Source of the DNA: Candidatus Iainarchaeum sp.
GTDB lineage: Archaea; Iainarchaeota; Iainarchaeia; Iainarchaeales; JAXPJC01
Assembly (NCBI GenBank): GCA_016187745.1
Contig: JACPJC010000003.1
Span: 56,393-120,392 of the forward strand
DNA length: 64,000 nt
Direction: 5' to 3'
The translations under genes and the position numbers were made by a program. This document shows positions 24,382-32,856 of the stretch, piece by piece (the first letter of the stretch is position 1; the number at the start of each line of letters is the position of its first letter). A model generated the notes under the pieces. The model saw nothing but the letters and a program-made list of their open reading frames with translations, had not been told where the DNA came from and did not search any database.

Positions 24382-24609
24382 ATGACCTGCTGGATGATGT
24401 ATCTGAATTATGTGCGCAAGCTGCTGAAAAATAAAATTACCAATGACGAGGCTGTGGAAATCCTCAGGGATATTGAGGGGCAGTTCGGGCATGACAAGGT
24501 TACGATAAAGGCTGTAATTGATGCGGAGAAGGAAAATCTCATAAAAAGGCTTGGGAAGAAAGAAAAAAAGAGAAAAGAGAGGGAAACCGCGCTTGCTTCT
24601 TATGCATAA
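24382..24609 (+). CDS. small conserved-looking hypothetical protein
   Basis: MTCWMMYLNYVRKLLKNKITNDEAVEILRDIEGQFG...; the upstream extension in the track overlaps the tRNA. Confidence 0.6.
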   Translation: MTCWMMYLNYVRKLLKNKITNDEAVEILRDIEGQFGHDKVTIKAVIDAEKENLIKRLGKKEKKRKERETALASYA

Positions 24610-24618
24610 ATGCTATTT

Positions 24619-26355
24619 TCAATCGTACTCAATTTCAAGGAATTTCGGGGAATTTTCAGCTTCAATTGCGATTGTTTTGGTAGGTTCAATGCTTGTGCTT
24701 TCCCCGTACATATCAGTAAGTGTAACTGATTTTGGAGTTTGGCTCAGGGCAATTGTATAATCCGCCTTCTTGCTGTCAAAATCAATTGTTTGCCCCGCAC
24801 GATATTCAAATGGCTTGAAGAAAATATATAATTCCTTTCCTGAATCTGAGGAGAATTTCTCAACCCATGCCTCATTTTCATTGTCGAATGCACCGCTGAT
24901 GTGCCCCACATAATTATATTTGTCCAATTTTGAAAAAAGGAGCGCTGCGCTTTCCACTGATTGCGGGGCGCTTCCATCCGGCCTGAGTGTTCCCCAGCGC
25001 CCCTCGCCTTCCTCGCTTCTGAGCCTTATTTTGAAGCTTATTACCCCTGAAAGGATTCCGTTTCCCGCGCTGTCCTGCAGCGTTTTCTTCAGTATCAGTT
25101 CCTGCAGGGTAAATGCCGCATCAATATCCTCATTTGTGAAAACTCCGCTTGCGCCGTCATAATTTTCCAGTCCAAATCCCCATGCGAATGCATTAACGTG
25201 CTCAGTGTCAATTATTCTCTTCGCGCTGAATCCGTTCATGTTCAGCAGCTCCCTTATTTCCAGCATTCCGGGAATTCCCGCATACTTGTTTGATGTTGGG
25301 ACTCTTGTTGGCGGATACAAATTAGTAATTCCCCCGCCTGATGTTGTCGGGTCTCCGCTCGGATATCCGTGGAACGCCCAGAAATCAAATTTCGCTCCGC
25401 TCGCGCTGTCTGCAAAGCCCTCTATCAAATTTGTTGATATGCCCTCATCCCTAACAGGGTCGTTCTGATATTCAAATCCGGGGGTTCCGACCTGAATTTC
25501 CGGATATTTTGCCTTTATCAGATCATACGCCTTCGCGTTTATTTCCGCGAGGTCCTTTCCTGCGTTCTCCCATGATGCGGTATGCGCCGGGGAGTTCTCA
25601 AATTCAACAAATTCTATATTTGCGCTTTCAGCATACTCATCCACAAACCAGAAATAGAAATTTGCAGCCCTTTCAATATAATCGCTGATGTCCTCGTTTG
25701 TTCCGCGCTTTTTGGGAGTGAGCATCGGAACCATGCTCCATTTGTTCTGCGAGAAGAATGCCGCAACCTCATCCAAATTCCCCCTGTCCTGGCATTTTGA
25801 AGGGGATGGAAGGCAAAGGTCTTTTGTATACTGCCCGTTCTCCAGCACCATATGTTCCTCCTTGAGCCTGTATTTCACATACGAGGTATTTATCACATTG
25901 TTTACAACATCAGCGGCATAATCCGCATTTGCTGCAGCCTCAACGCCCCATAGGAAGCCATCGGCATCGGTGCTGTAATCTCCGGTTGGAGAAATTTGCA
26001 CTGAACATTCATAGCCTCTTGTGCAATTGTTTTCATCGCGTATGGACTTCATGAAACCCCCGCGCTCTTTGCACTGCTCTTCAAGCTCCGGGGACGGCGA
26101 CACAACAGTTGGGCAGTTGACATCGCTTATGCAGTCCTCAGGGCAGATGCCTTTCTCCTTTTCAATTGCTCCGCAAATTCCATCTCCGCACTTTCCTTTT
26201 GCGCCGTTTCCCTGCTGTTCGCATTTCTGCTTTTCAATATCGCTTACCTTCCCGTCCTTGTTCAAGTCGCATTCATCATATGTGACGCAGCCGCTGAGAA
26301 GAATAAGCGCAGCCAGTACAAGCGCAATTCCCAAAACAATTATTTTCCTGTCCAT
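24619..26355 (-). CDS. secreted lipoprotein, glycoside hydrolase-like TIM barrel with EF-hand/dockerin-like N-terminus
   Basis: lipobox LLSGC; CDLNKDGKVSDIEKQKC; GIPGMLEIRELLNMNG, FDFWAFHGYPSG and C-terminal beta domain. Confidence 0.7.
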   Translation of the reverse strand: MDRKIIVLGIALVLAALILLSGCVTYDECDLNKDGKVSDIEKQKCEQQGNGAKGKCGDGICGAIEKEKGICPEDCISDVNCPTVVSPSPELEEQCKERGGFMKSIRDENNCTRGYECSVQISPTGDYSTDADGFLWGVEAAANADYAADVVNNVINTSYVKYRLKEEHMVLENGQYTKDLCLPSPSKCQDRGNLDEVAAFFSQNKWSMVPMLTPKKRGTNEDISDYIERAANFYFWFVDEYAESANIEFVEFENSPAHTASWENAGKDLAEINAKAYDLIKAKYPEIQVGTPGFEYQNDPVRDEGISTNLIEGFADSASGAKFDFWAFHGYPSGDPTTSGGGITNLYPPTRVPTSNKYAGIPGMLEIRELLNMNGFSAKRIIDTEHVNAFAWGFGLENYDGASGVFTNEDIDAAFTLQELILKKTLQDSAGNGILSGVISFKIRLRSEEGEGRWGTLRPDGSAPQSVESAALLFSKLDKYNYVGHISGAFDNENEAWVEKFSSDSGKELYIFFKPFEYRAGQTIDFDSKKADYTIALSQTPKSVTLTDMYGESTSIEPTKTIAIEAENSPKFLEIEYD

Positions 26356-26486
26356 GTGCCTTGTTCCAATATATAAATTAAGCATTATAAAAAGCTTTCC
26401 CTTTAATCAGAAAATAACTGCGCAATCGCCAGCAAAAACATTTATAAACACTTGGTGTTTGAATTTTTATATTGAGGTGAAGCCTG

Positions 26487-26525
26487 ATGAAATTCTTTTA
26501 TGAAGAGGAAGAGGAAGAGTTCTAA
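26487..26525 (+). CDS. candidate acidic micro-ORF MKFFYEEEEEEF
   Basis: GAGGTGA Shine-Dalgarno-like sequence 5' of ATG; TTTATAAAC upstream; followed by terminator-like hairpin. Confidence 0.35.
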   Translation: MKFFYEEEEEEF

Positions 26526-26548
26526 TTTTCTTGAAAGAGTGGAAAACC

Positions 26549-26577
26549 ATAAGAAACTACGGGTTTCTTATTTTTTA
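26549..26577 (+). terminator. hairpin plus T-tract
   Basis: ATAAGAAAC tacgg GTTTCTTAT then TTTTT; lies between the micro-ORF and the acetyltransferase. Confidence 0.55.
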
Positions 26578-26601
26578 ATCTATTTGTCCATTTTATTTAC
26601 C

Positions 26602-27066
26602 ATGGCCGAGTTGCAAAACCTTTCGCTGAGGGAGGCGGAACTGCGGGATGCCGAGCAGATCCAGAGAAATATTTTTCCGAATAAAACGATTGAGCAGATA
26701 GAAAACAGGATAAATTCTGCGCACAAGAGGCGCATTGTTGCCGAATACAATAATGAAATAATCGGATATGCTGTTCTGGCATTCAGAACAGTTCCGCATG
26801 CGCATACTGCGCTGCTGCATTCGCTCTTTGTAAAAGAGAATTTCCGCAATGTTGGAATTGGAAGGGCAATTGTTGAATATGCAGAAAGGCTCGCGCTGCA
26901 GAATGGAATTGAAATCCTGCTGCTTGAGGCTGGCGCGGAGAATAAAAACGCGATACCGCTCTACAAAAAACTGGGCTTTGAGGAATATGGGCTGTTGAAG
27001 AACGGCTATAAAAAAGACGGCAATTACAAGGACCTTGCGCTGATGAAAAAATCTTTGGGGAAGTAA
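26602..27066 (+). CDS. GNAT N-acetyltransferase (RimI-like)
   Basis: LHSLFVKENFRNVGIGRAIVEYAERLA; NKNAIPLYKKLGFEEYG. Confidence 0.93.
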   Translation: MAELQNLSLREAELRDAEQIQRNIFPNKTIEQIENRINSAHKRRIVAEYNNEIIGYAVLAFRTVPHAHTALLHSLFVKENFRNVGIGRAIVEYAERLALQNGIEILLLEAGAENKNAIPLYKKLGFEEYGLLKNGYKKDGNYKDLALMKKSLGK

Positions 27067-27067
27067 A

Positions 27068-27907
27068 ATGCGCCTTGCAATTATCGGCTCAACCAGCAGC
27101 TATGGCTCGAAGCGCATCCTTGAGGAGGCGCAGAAGCGCAGGCATTATGCTGAATTGATTGCTATTGATGATGTGTTGAATAAAACAAAAAGCCTTTCCG
27201 AATTTGATGCAGCGCTTTTTTACGGAATCAGCCTGCACCCAAAAGAGGCAAGCGAAATGGCTGCGCGCTTGCTCAAAAACAAAAAAACTGTTGTTGATGA
27301 GGTTATTGCAGGGGGAATTTTGAACAACAAAATGAACACATGCGGGAAAATGCAGGGCGTAAATATCCCCTATCCGAAATCATTTGAATTTGACAATTTG
27401 CAGGACGCGATAAGGAAAATCGCGCAGCTTGACTTTCCCATTGTGATAAAGCCGCTTGACGGGAGGAAGGGAAGGGGCATTGAGGTGTTTGACTGCATGG
27501 AGGAAGCCGCAGTTTATCTCTCAAGGAACGGAACTGAGAACAAAATGGCGCAGGAATTCATCCCCAATGCGGGGAATGACATAAGGGTAATTGCAATCGG
27601 CGGAAAGGCGCTTGGCGCAATCAGGAGGATTGCAAAGAGGGGGGAATTCCGCGCAAATATCGCATTGGGCGCAAGCGCAGAGAAAACAGAACTCACAAAT
27701 GAGCTGAAAACCATTGCGGAAAAGGCAGCGCAGGCAATGCATTATGAATTTGCAGGCATTGACATAATTGAGGATGCGCATACCGGCAAGTTATTTGTCC
27801 TTGAAGTGAACAGGAGCCCGCAGTTTGAGGCATTTGAGAAATGCACAAAAATCAATGTCGCGGGGGAGCTGGTAAAGTATATTGAAGGAAAATGCGTGAA
27901 AAATTAG
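27068..27907 (+). CDS. ATP-grasp RimK/LysX-type ligase
   Basis: FPIVIKPLDGRKGRGIEVFD; AGNDIRVIAIGGKALGAIRRIAKRGEFRANIALGA; LEVNRSPQFEAFE. Confidence 0.92.
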   Translation: MRLAIIGSTSSYGSKRILEEAQKRRHYAELIAIDDVLNKTKSLSEFDAALFYGISLHPKEASEMAARLLKNKKTVVDEVIAGGILNNKMNTCGKMQGVNIPYPKSFEFDNLQDAIRKIAQLDFPIVIKPLDGRKGRGIEVFDCMEEAAVYLSRNGTENKMAQEFIPNAGNDIRVIAIGGKALGAIRRIAKRGEFRANIALGASAEKTELTNELKTIAEKAAQAMHYEFAGIDIIEDAHTGKLFVLEVNRSPQFEAFEKCTKINVAGELVKYIEGKCVKN

Positions 27908-28503
27908 CTCTTTAATTTTATTGCAATTATTCGCATCGGTTTTACTTTATCTTTTAGTTCTGGATTTTTTTCTAAATAGTTTGAAATCTTCCCAAGAAAT
28001 GTTGTTCTACTGAATTTTGTTTCGGATAATGGTTTTATAGTATAACTGAAGCCTGATGCATTAAGAATTTCTTGCGTAGGCCGGAGATTGTCATTATATT
28101 CAGTAATAACGAATCTGCCGTTTGGAACTAAAATTCTTTTAATCTGTTTTGCTACTTCTATTCTTTGATTTTGGAACTCTTTTTCAAAAAATGTGCTTCG
28201 CCAACCAAGAACAGATGGATCAAACCCCCCAACTTTGAATTCGGTAAATAAAAAATCAGCAGTAATAATTTTTACTGATTCTGAAGGTAATCTTCTTAAT
28301 TTATTTAGGGCATCCCCCCATACCAATTTTAGATTATGCCTCCTCGTCATTAGTCCTTTTTGCTTTGTCCATTCTATTCCCATAAATTTTTTGTTTTTAT
28401 GCTGCCTTTTGGAAGCGAAGTATGTCAATCCCTTGGCATCTTCAAAACCTAGGTCTAATAAATTAATGGTGGGTTTTGGGCATCGGCTTTTAGGTAGCGG
28501 CAT
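27904..28503 (-). CDS. class I SAM-dependent methyltransferase-like protein
   Basis: LKLVWGDALNKLRRLPSESVKIITADFLFTEF; GRFVITEYND; AT-rich. Confidence 0.6.
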   Translation of the reverse strand: MPLPKSRCPKPTINLLDLGFEDAKGLTYFASKRQHKNKKFMGIEWTKQKGLMTRRHNLKLVWGDALNKLRRLPSESVKIITADFLFTEFKVGGFDPSVLGWRSTFFEKEFQNQRIEVAKQIKRILVPNGRFVITEYNDNLRPTQEILNASGFSYTIKPLSETKFSRTTFLGKISNYLEKNPELKDKVKPMRIIAIKLKS

Positions 28504-28533
28504 AGTAAAAATAAGGCATTCATAAATTAAAAT

Positions 28534-28965
28534 CTATTTATTTCTGAGTCTTTCCCTTATTTTTGAGCTCTTGTGCTCCTCGGGCTTGTAAGGCGCAATC
28601 CTCACTATTTCTGGATTGAGATGCAGTTTGTGCAGCTCGCTCCTCAGGAATTCATCGCTCGGCCTCTGGTCATATCCAAGCGCAATAATATCAGGGTTTA
28701 TTTTCTTGACTAACCTGTATTTATCCTCATAATTCTCATCGCCGAGAAGAGCCTTATCCACGAATTTCAGTTTTTTAACTTCCCTGAGCCTTTCCTTCTC
28801 GCTTTGCTTCGGGAGATAGCCCTTCGCGCGCCATACGTTCAAATCCCTGGCAACAATTACGGCCAGTCTATTTCCCAGTTTTTTTGCCTCGCGCAAATAA
28901 AATTCATGCCCCTTGTGCAATAGGTCAAATGTGCCGAATGCCAGCACTTTAATGCTCTTTCGCAT
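28534..28965 (-). CDS. cytidylyltransferase-family protein, FAD synthase (RibL)-like
   Basis: VLAFGTFDLLHKGHEFYLREAKKLGN HxGH; KSSKIRERL. Confidence 0.85.
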   Translation of the reverse strand: MRKSIKVLAFGTFDLLHKGHEFYLREAKKLGNRLAVIVARDLNVWRAKGYLPKQSEKERLREVKKLKFVDKALLGDENYEDKYRLVKKINPDIIALGYDQRPSDEFLRSELHKLHLNPEIVRIAPYKPEEHKSSKIRERLRNK

Positions 28966-28996
28966 ATTCCCAAAATAATTATGAACGTGCGCTTTT

Positions 28997-29263
28997 TTAT
29001 CCATAAGCGTCGTCATGGTGCTTGAGCTTTACAAGAACAACTGCGCCCTCCTGCTCTTTTATGCCATAAAGCAGGACAAAGCTTTTCATGATGTGGACCC
29101 TTCTCAGGCCCTGCAGCGGGCTGCGCAGCGGCTTGAATCTGAATGGATTTTGGAGAATTTCTTCAGCTTTGCTGTCAATCGCCTTTTTAAATTCGGGATT
29201 CTTCCTGGCTAATTTCCTATACGCTTTGTCAAACTCACTTGTGGTTTCAAGTGCAAAAGCCAT
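28997..29263 (-). CDS. RelE/ParE-family toxin
   Basis: FDKAYRKLARKNPEFKKAIDSKAEEILQNPFRFKPLRSPLQGLRRVHIMKSFVLLYGI. Confidence 0.88.
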   Translation of the reverse strand: MAFALETTSEFDKAYRKLARKNPEFKKAIDSKAEEILQNPFRFKPLRSPLQGLRRVHIMKSFVLLYGIKEQEGAVVLVKLKHHDDAYG

Positions 29264-29268
29264 CAGAA

Positions 29269-29574
29269 TCACTTTAACAGTTCATCAAGGCTTTTGATTC
29301 TCTTGGGCCTGCTTTTGCTTGCCTGCATGGCTTCCTTGACAAACTCGGGCTTATAATTCATTTCATCAACGGGGTGCCAGTCAATTTCATCCATCCAATC
29401 CCACTCCTCTTCAGTTATGGGCTTTCTCTCCATGTACTTCTGCAGTATTTCCAGTTTTTTCATCCGTTTGGCTTCCTTCCTTATGGCTTCCCTGGCTATT
29501 TCCGTCCATTTGATCTGCCTGTGGCTTTTAACCAAAGTTTCCAATTCCCCGCTGACAGATAAAGTAATGTTCAT
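29269..29574 (-). CDS. antitoxin of RelE pair
   Basis: ribbon-helix-helix-like N-terminus MNITLSVSGELETLVKSHRQIKWTEIAREAIRKEAKR; immediately 5' of toxin. Confidence 0.85.
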   Translation of the reverse strand: MNITLSVSGELETLVKSHRQIKWTEIAREAIRKEAKRMKKLEILQKYMERKPITEEEWDWMDEIDWHPVDEMNYKPEFVKEAMQASKSRPKRIKSLDELLK

Positions 29575-29590
29575 CTTGAATCACAATAAA

Positions 29591-29605
29591 TATGTGAATC
29601 ACATA
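29591..29605. promoter_or_regulatory. 15 bp palindrome upstream of antitoxin, candidate operator
   Basis: TATGTG AAT CACATA, 17 nt from the antitoxin start. Confidence 0.5.
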
Positions 29606-29717
29606 ATATTTAAATATATGTTTAAAGGCGCATGGCGCTTATGGATTTCTGCGGTTTTTCGCCAGCAATAAACCTATAAATATAGTATGAATACTAATAT
29701 TGGCAAGTTGTGATTTA

Positions 29718-30695
29718 ATGGCTAAATTAACCCCAGAAGAGCGCATGGAAATCATAAGGCGCAATTCCGCCGAGATAGTTACGGAAGAGGAGGTTGCGCA
29801 ATTATTGCAGGGAAAGAAGAAGCCTGTTGCCTATTGCGGATATGAGCCTTCCGGGGAGCTGCACATAGGGCACCTGGTAACGCTTCTCAAGCTGCTTGAT
29901 ATGGAAAAGGCAGGCTTCCAGGTGAAGGTTCTTCTTGCGGACTGGCACGCATGGCTGAATAAAAAAGGCGACTGGAAAACAATCCATGAAAGCGCAAAAT
30001 TATACGAAAAGGCGTGCAGGAAAATCGGCTTCAGGAATGCAAAATTCTTCCTCGGGAGCAAATTCCAGAGAAAGCAGAATTACATTGATGATGTTTTCAT
30101 GCTTGCGCTCCATACCACAATCAACAGGGGCCTGAGAAGCATGCAGGAAGTGGCGCGCGATGTGGAAAACGCAACAATCTCCCAGACGCTTTATCCCCTG
30201 ATGCAGATTGCGGACATAAAATACCTTGGGGCGGATGTTGCCGAAGCCGGGCTGGAGCAGAGGAAAATTCACATGCTTGCCCGCGAGACGCTTGAGCTTA
30301 TAAAATACAGGAAGCCCGCGTTTGTTCACACCCCCCTGATAAATTCATTGCAAGGGCCTGGCGCAAAAATGTCAAGCTCTGTGCCTGAAAGCTTCATTTC
30401 TGTAAGAGACAGCGCGGAGGAAATAAAAAACAAGATAAACAAGGCATTCTGCCCCGAAGGCATAATTGAAAACAACCCCGTGCTTGAAATAACAAAGCTG
30501 ATTGTTTTCCCGAAAATTACACTGCTTGAGATAAACAGGCCCGAGAAGTTCGGGGGCGCTGTTTCCTTCGGCAGCTATGAGGCGCTGGAAAAGGCGTTTG
30601 CGAACAAGGAGCTCCATCCGATGGACCTGAAGAGTGCTGTTGCGGAAAAGCTTGCTGAGATTTTAGAACCAATACGAAGGGAATTCAAAAAGTAA
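29718..30695 (+). CDS. tyrS: tyrosyl-tRNA synthetase
   Basis: GYEPSGELHIGHLVTLLKL; YPLMQIADIKYLGADVAEAGLEQRKIHMLARE; KMSSS. Confidence 0.95.
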   Translation: MAKLTPEERMEIIRRNSAEIVTEEEVAQLLQGKKKPVAYCGYEPSGELHIGHLVTLLKLLDMEKAGFQVKVLLADWHAWLNKKGDWKTIHESAKLYEKACRKIGFRNAKFFLGSKFQRKQNYIDDVFMLALHTTINRGLRSMQEVARDVENATISQTLYPLMQIADIKYLGADVAEAGLEQRKIHMLARETLELIKYRKPAFVHTPLINSLQGPGAKMSSSVPESFISVRDSAEEIKNKINKAFCPEGIIENNPVLEITKLIVFPKITLLEINRPEKFGGAVSFGSYEALEKAFANKELHPMDLKSAVAEKLAEILEPIRREFKK

Positions 30696-30973
30696 TGGGG
30701 ATGAATATGGGAAGAAAGGGGCCGGGCTCAAAGAGATTTGTTTCAGGGACGCAGCTGTTTATGGATAAGCCGGAGTGGAAACCCAAATTCGGGGAACAGC
30801 AGGAAACATTTATCAGAAGGGTTTTTAGGAAAATGAGGGACCCGTACAAGGTTGCGGAAGTCGCCCGCAAGCGCGGGACAAGATTAAGGGAAGGCAGGCT
30901 TAGAAGAATGGTTAAAAGAAGGCCCGTGGAAGGCGGTTCTCGAGCAAATCTGCGCAGACCCCAGACTAATTAA
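30695..30973 (+). CDS. small basic hypothetical protein
   Basis: start overlaps tyrS stop; Arg/Lys-rich. Confidence 0.6.
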   Translation: MGMNMGRKGPGSKRFVSGTQLFMDKPEWKPKFGEQQETFIRRVFRKMRDPYKVAEVARKRGTRLREGRLRRMVKRRPVEGGSRANLRRPQTN

Positions 30974-31037
30974 ACTTAATTCTGCAAAAGTAAAACTTTA
31001 TATATCCCTTAATCCCTTAATTAAAGCATTTGAGAAT

Positions 31038-31679
31038 ATGAATCCGCTTAATTTCCTGATAAAGCCTCGCGCAGAAATAGACAGGGCATTTGAAAAGCCG
31101 AATATCGGGCTTGCGGCAATACTTGTGGTTCTGCCGAGCATAATTGCATATGCCGCGCTTGCCTTGCTGATTGGCTTCAATCCCGTGTCATTTTCCCTGC
31201 AGCTTATTTATGATTTGGTGTTTTGGGTAATTGCAGGCGCGATAATCTATGTTGCTGCTGCAATACTGCACAGCAGGAAGGGGAGAAAATTCAAGAACGT
31301 ATGCACAGCGCTTGCGCTCTTCAAGACAATTTCAATAATCCTCCTTGTGCTGTTCTTTATAGTGCTGCTTGTGGGAATCCCAAACTTCCTGCCGGCGCTC
31401 AATGACTTAAGCTTAAACCAGACAACAAGCGATTTCCTTACTGGAAAAATAAGCCAGGCAGGGTATGCGGGGAAATTCGCGCTGTTTTTGGTCCAGTCAA
31501 CAGCCGGAGCAAACTTTCCTGTAATAATGCTTCTTTTTGCGCTCATGGCAATTGCGCTGCTTTACGCATTCTATCTGCTTTATGTGTTCAATTCGGAAGT
31601 TTTCGGATATGCATTCATTGGGAGCCTCATAATAACGCTTATACTCTATCTCCCGGTGATTTTCCTGCTTGTTTTCTGA
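31038..31679 (+). CDS. Yip1-like multi-pass membrane protein
   Basis: MNPLNFLIKPRAEIDRAFEKPNIGLAAILVVLPSIIAYAALALL and further TM helices. Confidence 0.7.
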   Translation: MNPLNFLIKPRAEIDRAFEKPNIGLAAILVVLPSIIAYAALALLIGFNPVSFSLQLIYDLVFWVIAGAIIYVAAAILHSRKGRKFKNVCTALALFKTISIILLVLFFIVLLVGIPNFLPALNDLSLNQTTSDFLTGKISQAGYAGKFALFLVQSTAGANFPVIMLLFALMAIALLYAFYLLYVFNSEVFGYAFIGSLIITLILYLPVIFLLVF

Positions 31680-31738
31680 ATTCTCCATTAAATTGTTCCA
31701 ATCGCGCGGTCGGCCGGATGTTGAGGCAAAGTGGCGGC

Positions 31739-32161
31739 CTATACCGGCTTCCTTAATTTATAAAATAACTCTTGAATCGACCTGATTTTATATTTTTCCC
31801 CATAGTCCCTCATAATGCCCGATTCCCATTCAGTTATTGCTTTCAAGCGCACGTATGCGCTTGCATATGCCCTTCGCCGCATTTCTTTATCGCCTGCAAC
31901 AAATGCTATTTGGTTTGGCAAGCGGTGAAGCAGCTCACTTTGCTCAGCTTTTATTTTAAGTATTTCCGACATTCTCTCGCTCAATCCTTCCGGGCTGCGG
32001 TTTTTGATTAGGTCAGTTTCAGGGAATTTCGAGAGGTTTATCTTCTCAGGCGCAAATCCTTCCGGAAAGAGCCACACTGTTGTGAACTTTCCATACGGGG
32101 TTCTGCGTATCTTGGCCGGCTTATTGAAATCAGTGCGCTTGCTAAAAGGAAGTTCCGGCAT
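31739..32161 (-). CDS. hypothetical protein
   Basis: 140 aa ORF divergent from 32215. Confidence 0.5.
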   Translation of the reverse strand: MPELPFSKRTDFNKPAKIRRTPYGKFTTVWLFPEGFAPEKINLSKFPETDLIKNRSPEGLSERMSEILKIKAEQSELLHRLPNQIAFVAGDKEMRRRAYASAYVRLKAITEWESGIMRDYGEKYKIRSIQELFYKLRKPV

Positions 32162-32214
32162 ACTAATATTTGATAAATCCCAATATTTAAATACTTCCCC
32201 TCAATTAATCAATA

Positions 32215-32856
32215 ATGCCTATGCGCCCGGTAAAAGGAAGCCAACAGCCGCAATTGGAATTTAAATTTGCCAGAAGGATGCCTGGCGCCACTTCAGGGAT
32301 GCAAAAGCCAAAGCGCATTCCCAAGAACAAAAGAAAGTATTATACCAGGCAGATGGAGGAATATATTTCGAGCTTGTTGGATTCGGAAAATCCGCAAAAA
32401 AGGCCGATTGACCGGCAATTAAGATTTACCTTTGCAGATATAAAACAGTTCCCTAAAGGCATAAAGCCCCTTTCAGAAATATCTATTGAAGAGGCGCACA
32501 TGGACAAAAGAGATTTTGCAAAAGTAAAAATTGGCAAAGAGAATTACTTCTTTCTGCCTAAAGGCCTGAATGAATTGTACAAGCGGGACATTGTGCGGGA
32601 CATTGCGACATTGTTTGATGAGGTAAATGCGCTTGTTGCCGAAGGCAAAATAGATGTGGGGCATGTTGCAAAAGACAGCATACCGCCGGTGCTTCATGCC
32701 GTTGAACCAAGGGTTCTGGAGCTTTCACAGAAAAAACTCCCCTCCCTAACAAGAAATGAGCAAAAAACATTGCAAATTGCAAACGCTTTCCTGAGAAGAG
32801 CATTGCCATTGCCGCGAAAAAGCTGGCGCGGGCAATATCCTGCGGGGGCGAGATGA
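32215..32856 (+). CDS. hypothetical basic protein
   Basis: 213 aa ORF overlapping the cysS start. Confidence 0.55.
   Translation: MPMRPVKGSQQPQLEFKFARRMPGATSGMQKPKRIPKNKRKYYTRQMEEYISSLLDSENPQKRPIDRQLRFTFADIKQFPKGIKPLSEISIEEAHMDKRDFAKVKIGKENYFFLPKGLNELYKRDIVRDIATLFDEVNALVAEGKIDVGHVAKDSIPPVLHAVEPRVLELSQKKLPSLTRNEQKTLQIANAFLRRALPLPRKSWRGQYPAGAR

Noticed and set aside
24243-24434. ORFs 24243-24434 and the 5' part of 24253-24609
   Set aside because: Their N-termini are translations of the tRNA-Leu gene and palindromic element; only the portion from ATG 24382 is plausible.
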